From an uncultured bacterium (GTDB taxonomy: Bacteria; Verrucomicrobiota; Kiritimatiellia; RFP12; UBA1067): a DNA stretch of 13,541 nt. A program made the translations under genes and the position numbers. Below the pieces are notes generated by a model that saw only the letters and a list, made by a program, of their open reading frames with translations, made no database searches and had not been told where the DNA came from. The stretch lies in contig URIT01000091.1 in NCBI GenBank assembly GCA_900547945.1, positions 1-13,541 of the forward strand. The letters are read 5' to 3'. Every line of letters begins with the position of its first letter. The stretch's first letter is position 1. Of the stretch, positions 13,115-13,541 are shown one piece after another.

Positions 13115-13143
13115 AGTATGTCATATTCGATACATGCAACCAA
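13115..13143 (-). promoter_or_regulatory. Possible promoter of the coiled-coil gene
   Basis: On the minus strand TTGGTT and CATACT are 17 bp apart, in a locally AT-rich patch. The predicted start falls at about 13108, the first base of the ATG. Confidence 0.4.
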
Positions 13144-13184
13144 GGGGCAAAAAGAGAGAAATGTTTGTTGGCACGAGGTTGGAC

Positions 13185-13541
13185 GGCGCGGGGCATGGGC
13201 GTTGCATGGCGCGGGGCGTGGTAGGGGCCGACGTCCCCGGCGGCCCGCATGCCTGTGGGCGTCCCCGTGGGCGCGGCGCGTCGGGGACGTCGCGCCCTAC
13301 CATGGGTGCGGACGTGGCGCGGGGGTACGAGGCGTGGCGCGGGGCATGGGCGTTGCATGGCGCGGGGCGTGGTAGGGGCCGACGTCCCCGGCGGCCCGCA
13401 TGCCTGTGGGCGTCCCCGTGGGCGCGGCGCGTCGGGGACGTCGCGCCCTACCATGGGTGCGGACGTGGCGCGGGGGTACGAGGCGTGGCGCGGGGCATGG
13501 GCGTTGCATGGCGCGGGGCGTGGTAGGGGCCGACGTCCCCG
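13185..13541. repeat. 151-bp tandem repeat array, at least 2.4 identical copies
   Basis: Copies begin at 13185 and 13336, and a third at 13487 runs off the window end. By eye they are identical over their whole length. The unit is extremely GC-rich and starts GGCGCGGGGCATGGGCG. Because 151 is not a multiple of 3, each copy shifts frame, so the open frames across it are not genes. A diverged trace of the unit end (ACGAGG) precedes the first copy. The stretch 13109-13541 otherwise holds only the small minus-strand promoter. Confidence 0.92.
13220..13301. repeat. REP-like long imperfect palindrome inside each 151-bp unit
   Basis: GGTAGGGGCCGACGTCCCCGG (13220-13240) and TCGGGGACGTCGCGCCCTACC (13281-13301) are inverted copies matching at 18 of 21 positions, with a 40-nt loop. 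The same palindrome recurs 151 bp downstream in copy two, and its left arm begins again in copy three. As single-stranded DNA or RNA it forms a long hairpin, the kind of structure RAYT proteins act on. Confidence 0.75.

Noticed and set aside
12873..13526. Open frame of 217 codons spanning the 151-bp repeats
   Set aside because: It reads through a repeat whose length is not a multiple of 3 and gives Arg/Gly/Ala/Trp-rich low-complexity protein; the frames are a by-product of high GC.
13185..13541. Possible CRISPR array
   Set aside because: The repeats are contiguous 151-bp units without unique spacers, and no cas genes are present.

Overview
The window is a GC-rich chromosomal segment from a Gram-negative bacterium. 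It encodes an LptE lipoprotein, a BamD-like TPR protein, an outer-membrane beta-barrel with a signal peptide, and PstS. The gene mix and style fit a lineage of the PVC superphylum such as Kiritimatiellota or Lentisphaerota. That placement is inference; no rRNA or other marker gene is present to prove it.

Positions 1-5450. An envelope-related operon on the + strand (BamD-like TPR protein, LptE lipoprotein, then a fused two-domain siroheme decarboxylase translationally coupled by a GTGA overlap) is followed by a tRNA with a CAT anticodon. The tRNA has its own promoter and a strong intrinsic terminator. TrmO, a tRNA m6t6A methyltransferase, follows on the + strand and ends convergently, with a 14-bp overlap, against a two-gene minus-strand operon: a membrane-anchored protein of unknown function and an alkaline-phosphatase/phosphoglycerate-mutase superfamily metalloenzyme.

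Positions 5450-7680. A compact divergent promoter region drives the minus operon to the left and homoserine dehydrogenase plus RlmB (23S rRNA 2'-O-methyltransferase) to the right; the -35 boxes of the two promoters overlap.

Positions 7680-10185. A putative outer-membrane porin/alginate-export-type barrel is followed by an orphan PstS phosphate-binding protein, without pstCAB nearby. Upstream of the porin there are direct repeats at exactly 11-bp spacing, the geometry of PhoB-type operators.

Positions 10186-13541 form an accessory region with visibly AT-richer spacers. It holds a short GIY-YIG protein that looks like the remnant of a larger one, a RAYT-type (REP-associated tyrosine transposase) HUH protein with an extra C-terminal domain resembling a Rossmann/DprA-SLOG fold, and a RelB/DinJ antitoxin whose partner Txe/YoeB toxin is reduced to its last ~25 residues. 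These are followed by an apparently complete Phd/YefM-RelE/ParE toxin-antitoxin pair, a small coiled-coil protein, and an array of identical 151-bp tandem repeats, each with a long REP-like palindrome, running off the window end.

The housekeeping half is conventional. The most unusual material is the RAYT with its C-terminal domain near the palindromic 151-bp repeats, the broken toxin and the 11-bp-phased repeats upstream of the porin. I see no clear evidence of a wholly new multi-gene system.
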